Assembly: GCA_944324425.1 (NCBI GenBank)
Contig: CALUWE010000018.1
Coordinates: 1 to 39,283, forward strand
DNA: 39,283 bases
Source of the DNA: Candidatus Gastranaerophilales bacterium
GTDB taxonomy: Bacteria > Cyanobacteriota > Vampirovibrionia > Gastranaerophilales > Gastranaerophilaceae
Direction of reading: 5' to 3'
Shown here: positions 35,991 to 39,283 of the stretch, in pieces
How positions within the stretch are numbered: position 1 is the first letter of the stretch
Layout: every line of letters starts with the position of its first letter
Translations under genes and position numbers: made by a program
Notes under the pieces: model-generated
Seen by the model: only the letters and a program-made list of their open reading frames with translations
What the model was told of the DNA's origin: nothing
Databases searched by the model: none

Positions 35991-36743
35991 TTATAGTGTG
36001 TCAACGGTTAAAATTAAAGGCTCTTTTTCACCTACCATAACCGTATGTTCAAAATGGGCAGAGGGCATTTTGTCTTTTGTAATAACCGTCCATTCATCAT
36101 CCAAAACCATAACATCATCACAGCCTAAATTAAGCATAGGTTCAATTGCAATAACATTTCCTGCTTTTAATTTTAATTGGTTGCCAACTCTGTAATTAAA
36201 AAGAAAAGGTTCTTCATGCATATTATGCCCAACCCCATGGCCGCCGTATTGGCGAACAATGCCGTATTTGCCTTCTTTTGCAACATCTTCAATGGCGCCT
36301 GAAACATCATCTAAAATATTTCCTTCAACCATTTTTGAAATACCTGCATATAGGGCTTTTTCTGTATATTCTAAAAGCTTTTGAACTTTAGGGTCAACTT
36401 CCCCTACCATATATGTCCAAGCGCCGTCGCCAACAAGGCCGTGGTATGTAGCACCAACGTCAATTGAAACAACATCGCCGTTTTTTAAAATTCTGTCTTT
36501 GTTTGGAATGCCATGGACAACTTCTTCATTAATTGAAGCGCAAATTGACCCCGGAAAACCCCTGTAACCAAGAAAAGTGGGGGTTGCTTTATTGTCTTTT
36601 ATGACTTCATATGCAATTTTATCAAGCTCTAAGGTAGAAATACCTTCTTTAATGTTTTCTTTCATTGCTTTGTGCACTTTTGCAACAATAGAGCCTGCAA
36701 TTTTCATTAATTTAATTTCTTCTCTTGATTTTTTGGCTACCAT
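35991..36743 (-). CDS. map: Methionine aminopeptidase, type I
   Basis: The product has 250 residues, the normal type Ia length. It removes the N-terminal Met from nascent proteins with small second residues. The five metal ligands of the pita-bread fold are in place: D95 (SIDVG), D106 (GDGAW), H169 (GGHGVGH), E201 (IAIEPML) and E232 (FEHTV). The substrate-side H78 (VVHGIP) and H176 (NMHEEP) are also present. It has its own Shine-Dalgarno (AAAGG) 9 nt before the ATG. It follows adk after a 48-bp gap that contains a terminator-like hairpin, and it is the last gene of this ribosomal-operon tail. Confidence 0.97.
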   Translation of the reverse strand: MVAKKSREEIKLMKIAGSIVAKVHKAMKENIKEGISTLELDKIAYEVIKDNKATPTFLGYRGFPGSICASINEEVVHGIPNKDRILKNGDVVSIDVGATYHGLVGDGAWTYMVGEVDPKVQKLLEYTEKALYAGISKMVEGNILDDVSGAIEDVAKEGKYGIVRQYGGHGVGHNMHEEPFLFNYRVGNQLKLKAGNVIAIEPMLNLGCDDVMVLDDEWTVITKDKMPSAHFEHTVMVGEKEPLILTVDTL

Positions 36744-36763
36744 AAAATTAACCTTTCATTATT

Positions 36764-36788
36764 AAAAAAGGGCTTTGATTGCCCTTTT
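36764..36788 (-). terminator. Terminator-like hairpin between adk and map
   Basis: On the minus strand an 8-bp stem (36788-36781 with 36773-36766), AAAAGGGC/GCCCTTTT, with a 7-nt loop ends in a T-run (36769-36764). It lies after the adk stop and before the map ribosome site, so it may attenuate map expression relative to rplO-secY-adk. Confidence 0.65.
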
Positions 36789-36791
36789 ATT

Positions 36792-37460
36792 TTATACTAT
36801 TGAACTTACAGTTTTTATTAAATCAGCCCAAACTTTATCAATTGGTTGGTTTGCATTAATCGTTTGAAGGTTGCCCCTTTTTGTATAAAATTCAAGCAAG
36901 GGGTGAGTTTCATTTTTATACGTTTCAAACCTTAGTTTTGCGGTTTCTTCGGTGTCATCTTTTCTTTGAATTAATTCAACATCGCAATCATCGCAAAAAC
37001 CTTCCTTTTTAGGAGCAGACGTTTTTATGTTGTAAATTTTGCCGCATTTTGGGCATGAGCGCCTGTTTACAAGCCTTTCAACTAAAACATCGGTTGGAAT
37101 ATCAAAGTAAACTGCCATTATATCTTCTTTTTTAATTTTGCCATTCAATTCGTCTAAAATTTTATCAAGTTCCCCTGCCTGTTCCAAACTTCTTGGGAAA
37201 CCGTCTAAAATATAGCCGTTAGCGCAATCCTCGTCCATTAACCTGTTTTTAATAACGGTTGAAACAACATTCAAAGGAACCAATTGCCCTTTATCAATAA
37301 AGCCTTTTGCAACAAGCCCGATTTCTGTTCCTTCTTTGATATTTTTTCTTAAAAGCGAACCTGTATCAACGTGAGGGAGCTTTAATTCACGAGCAAGAAG
37401 CTCTGTTTGCGTGCCTTTACCGCACCCCGGAGGGCCTAAGAAAATAAATGCTTTTGTCAT
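36792..37460 (-). CDS. adk: Adenylate kinase, zinc-binding long-LID form
   Basis: The product has 222 residues. It catalyses ATP + AMP to 2 ADP in the cytoplasm. The P-loop GPPGCGKGT is at 9-17, followed by DTGSLLR (32-38, AMP side) and the DGFPR signature (86-90). The LID carries four cysteines (C136, C139, C156, C159), the structural zinc site. The late RFETY...HPLLEFY segment is intact. It sits 24 bp after secY in the order rplO-secY-adk-map found in many bacteria. Confidence 0.97.
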   Translation of the reverse strand: MTKAFIFLGPPGCGKGTQTELLARELKLPHVDTGSLLRKNIKEGTEIGLVAKGFIDKGQLVPLNVVSTVIKNRLMDEDCANGYILDGFPRSLEQAGELDKILDELNGKIKKEDIMAVYFDIPTDVLVERLVNRRSCPKCGKIYNIKTSAPKKEGFCDDCDVELIQRKDDTEETAKLRFETYKNETHPLLEFYTKRGNLQTINANQPIDKVWADLIKTVSSIV

Positions 37461-37484
37461 ATATACGCCTTTATAAACTGTAAT

Positions 37485-38819
37485 TTATTTAAGGAATGTT
37501 TCGTAATTTTTTGCCAGCATGTGCGTTTTAATTCTGTTGATAAAATCAAGCGCAACACCAACCATAATAATTAAACTTGTTGCACCTAAACCTTGCATTG
37601 TTGTAATGCCTGATACACCCGATGCAACAGTCGGAACCATTGCTATAATGCCAAGTGAAATAGCGCCGATAAACATTAATCTTGTTAAAATTTCATCCAA
37701 TTTATCTGCCGTGGGTTTTCCGGGTTTAACACCGGGGATTGCAGAACCGTATTTTTTCAAGTTGTCTGCAATTTCTTTTGGCTGCATGGATGGAATGATG
37801 GAAGCGTAAAAGAAAGTAAGAGCAACAATTAATAAGAAATAAATTATATAATAACTGATGCTGGATGGGCTTAAGAATGAATTAATCATCTCTAAAGCCG
37901 ATTTCACGGCAGGATTATTAATTTGCATTTGAGTTAATAAGCTTAAAATTGTTGACGGGAACAATAAAATTGCAATCGCAAAGATAATCGGCATAACACC
38001 GCCGGGGTTCAATTTGAAGGGAATGTTTGAATTTTGGCCGCCGTAAACTTTGTTTCCGACTTGGCGTCTTGCTGAAACTATCGGAACTTTTCTCACTGCA
38101 TCATGAAGAATGATGATAAAAATTGTTGCCGCAATAAATATTGCAAGCAAAACAACAAGCCCCAATTGTAAGGCAGGGTCTTGGGAAACAAGGGTTGCCG
38201 TTCTTTGGGTATATAATGGAATACCTGCTATAATACCGACAAAGATGATTAAGGAAGCCCCGTTTCCAATCCCTTTTTCAGTTATTAATTCGCCAATCCA
38301 CATAACAAAAACTGCCCCTGCTGTTAGAGCCACAAGTGAACCTGTATAGAACAGCAATGGGTTAAGCCCGTGGATAACGGTTCCCGGCAACTTAGATAAC
38401 AACAAAACAAACACTAAAGATTGAAGAAGCGCAACAACAACCGTAAATAAACGGGTTAATTGTTGAATTTTTCTTCTGCCTGCTTCACCGTCTTCTTTTT
38501 GCAAACGTTCCAGTGGCGGTATAATAACCGCTAAAAGCTGCATTATAATTGAAGATGTGATATAAGGCCCTATGCCCAGTGCAAAAATTGAAACTTTACC
38601 TAAAGCGCCCCCTGAAAATAAATCAAGAAAGCCAATGATATTGTTTCCTTGTGCAAGTGCCATAAAGGCTTCATTATTGATGCCAAAAATAGGCAATTGT
38701 GCGCCAAATCTAAATAGCGCAATCATAAGGAATGTAAAAATCAATTTTTGCTTTAAACCGCTTGATTGAATGTTGTTCATCAAGCTTTGTAGCATTTGTT
38801 CATTGTTCGCTTGCTGCAT
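37485..38819 (-). CDS. secY: Protein translocase subunit SecY
   Basis: The product has 444 residues with ten expected membrane helices. It forms the channel of the SecYEG translocon in the inner membrane, needed for export of the autotransporters in this window. The first SecY signature is clear at 70-96 (GGALGKVSIFALGIGPYIT, then SSIIMQLL). The second half includes the cytoplasmic loop PIVSARRQVGNKVYGG and the conserved LNPGGVMPIIFA. It starts 2 bp after rplO, so they are co-transcribed and probably translationally coupled. Full length, nothing odd. Confidence 0.97.
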   Translation of the reverse strand: MQQANNEQMLQSLMNNIQSSGLKQKLIFTFLMIALFRFGAQLPIFGINNEAFMALAQGNNIIGFLDLFSGGALGKVSIFALGIGPYITSSIIMQLLAVIIPPLERLQKEDGEAGRRKIQQLTRLFTVVVALLQSLVFVLLLSKLPGTVIHGLNPLLFYTGSLVALTAGAVFVMWIGELITEKGIGNGASLIIFVGIIAGIPLYTQRTATLVSQDPALQLGLVVLLAIFIAATIFIIILHDAVRKVPIVSARRQVGNKVYGGQNSNIPFKLNPGGVMPIIFAIAILLFPSTILSLLTQMQINNPAVKSALEMINSFLSPSSISYYIIYFLLIVALTFFYASIIPSMQPKEIADNLKKYGSAIPGVKPGKPTADKLDEILTRLMFIGAISLGIIAMVPTVASGVSGITTMQGLGATSLIIMVGVALDFINRIKTHMLAKNYETFLK

Positions 38820-38821
38820 TA

Positions 38822-39265
38822 TTAAACTATTTCAACCTTTCCGCCTGCTTTTTCGATTTTTTCTTTAGCGCTTTCCGTTACGTAGTTAGCTTTAACCGTA
38901 ACTTTTTTAGTTAATTCACCGTTTCCTAAAATTCTTAAAACTTCTGTTGAAGGGTGAACCATTTTGTTTTCAATTAAAACTTCCAATGTAATTTCTTTAG
39001 CGTCAAGTTTTTCTAAAGCGGAAACGTTAACGGCTGATGTATTTAGTGCAAAAACGTTATTGAACCCTTTTAATTTGGGTAAACGTCTGAATGCCGGCAT
39101 CTGCCCGCCTTCAAAACCTCTTTTTGAGCTTCTGCCTGATCTTTGGCCTTCGCCGTTGTTACCTCTTGCTGAAGTTTTACCGCAGCCTGATGATCTGCCT
39201 CTTCCCACTCTGACAACTTTTTTAACAGCGCCTTTGTTGGGTTTTAAATCTTCTAATGTTATCAT
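38822..39265 (-). CDS. rplO: 50S ribosomal protein L15
   Basis: The product has 147 residues. This late-assembling protein of the large ribosomal subunit shows the L15 pattern: the Gly/Arg-rich N-terminus VGRGRSSGCGKTSARG, then GFEGGQMPAFRRLPKLKGF, and a globular C-terminus with ANYVTESAKEKIEKAGGKVEIV. AAGGT on the minus strand precedes the ATG at the window edge. It should follow rpsE and rpmD outside the window, and secY follows after 2 bp. Confidence 0.97.
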   Translation of the reverse strand: MITLEDLKPNKGAVKKVVRVGRGRSSGCGKTSARGNNGEGQRSGRSSKRGFEGGQMPAFRRLPKLKGFNNVFALNTSAVNVSALEKLDAKEITLEVLIENKMVHPSTEVLRILGNGELTKKVTVKANYVTESAKEKIEKAGGKVEIV

Positions 39266-39283
39266 TTTTATACCTTACCTTTA

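Overview
The window is AT-rich bacterial chromosome from an organism with an outer membrane: it encodes two autotransporters with C-terminal beta-barrels and several exported or membrane-anchored proteins. The lineage-specific hypothetical proteins (short N-terminal tails, an N-terminal NN-[IV]-S-[FY]-G-[AS] motif, Ala/Gly-rich membrane segments) together with etfBA, pdxJ and a short rplO-secY-adk-map run look to me like a non-photosynthetic Cyanobacteriota relative (Gastranaerophilales/Melainabacteria type). That placement is inference from style, not from a marker comparison.

Layout. (1) 1-3.8 kb: tRNA-Asn(GTT), then a single-chain MmeI-like restriction-modification enzyme, a small probable winged-helix protein behind a very good promoter, and a structured RNA element whose two hairpins carry the same 7-nt loop CTCCAAA, the second one being an intrinsic terminator. 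(2) 3.8-4.8 kb: an unknown cytoplasmic-looking protein and a 70-residue exported Cys-rich protein. (3) 4.8-14.9 kb: one 3378-residue autotransporter on the minus strand, about a quarter of the window. (4) 15.0-18.1 kb: two overlapping DUF262 genes, the second with a C-terminal DUF1524/HNH domain, i.e. a GmrSD/SspE-like defence module. (5) 18.2-21.3 kb: a two-gene plus-strand unit. The first product is a membrane-anchored protein with perfect 159-bp internal tandem repeats. The second is a membrane-anchored protein with a C-terminal R-STS-ExE ADP-ribosyltransferase signature. Both share the same N-terminal architecture. (6) 21.3-28.6 kb: an AGCS amino-acid:cation symporter, a His/Pro-rich small membrane protein, a second autotransporter with a barrel paralogous to the first, and a large lineage-specific membrane protein. 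(7) 28.7-31.1 kb: housekeeping etfB-etfA, convergent and overlapping with pdxJ. (8) 31.3-35.9 kb: a triple zinc-ribbon/AAA ATPase/helical-repeat protein and an acidic unknown protein. (9) 36.0-39.3 kb: the tail of the spc ribosomal operon on the minus strand (rplO, secY, adk, map), closed by a strong bidirectional terminator.

How it fits together. Surface and interaction functions (autotransporters, ADP-ribosyltransferase pair) alternate with two unrelated DNA-defence systems (MmeI-like and GmrSD-like). This accessory block is bounded by a tRNA on the left and by housekeeping genes on the right. No integrase, transposase, CRISPR array or att repeat was seen. The most novel candidates are the twin-loop RNA (3634-3724) and the paired membrane-anchored proteins with a shared N-terminal module and an ADP-ribosyltransferase end (18250-21311).
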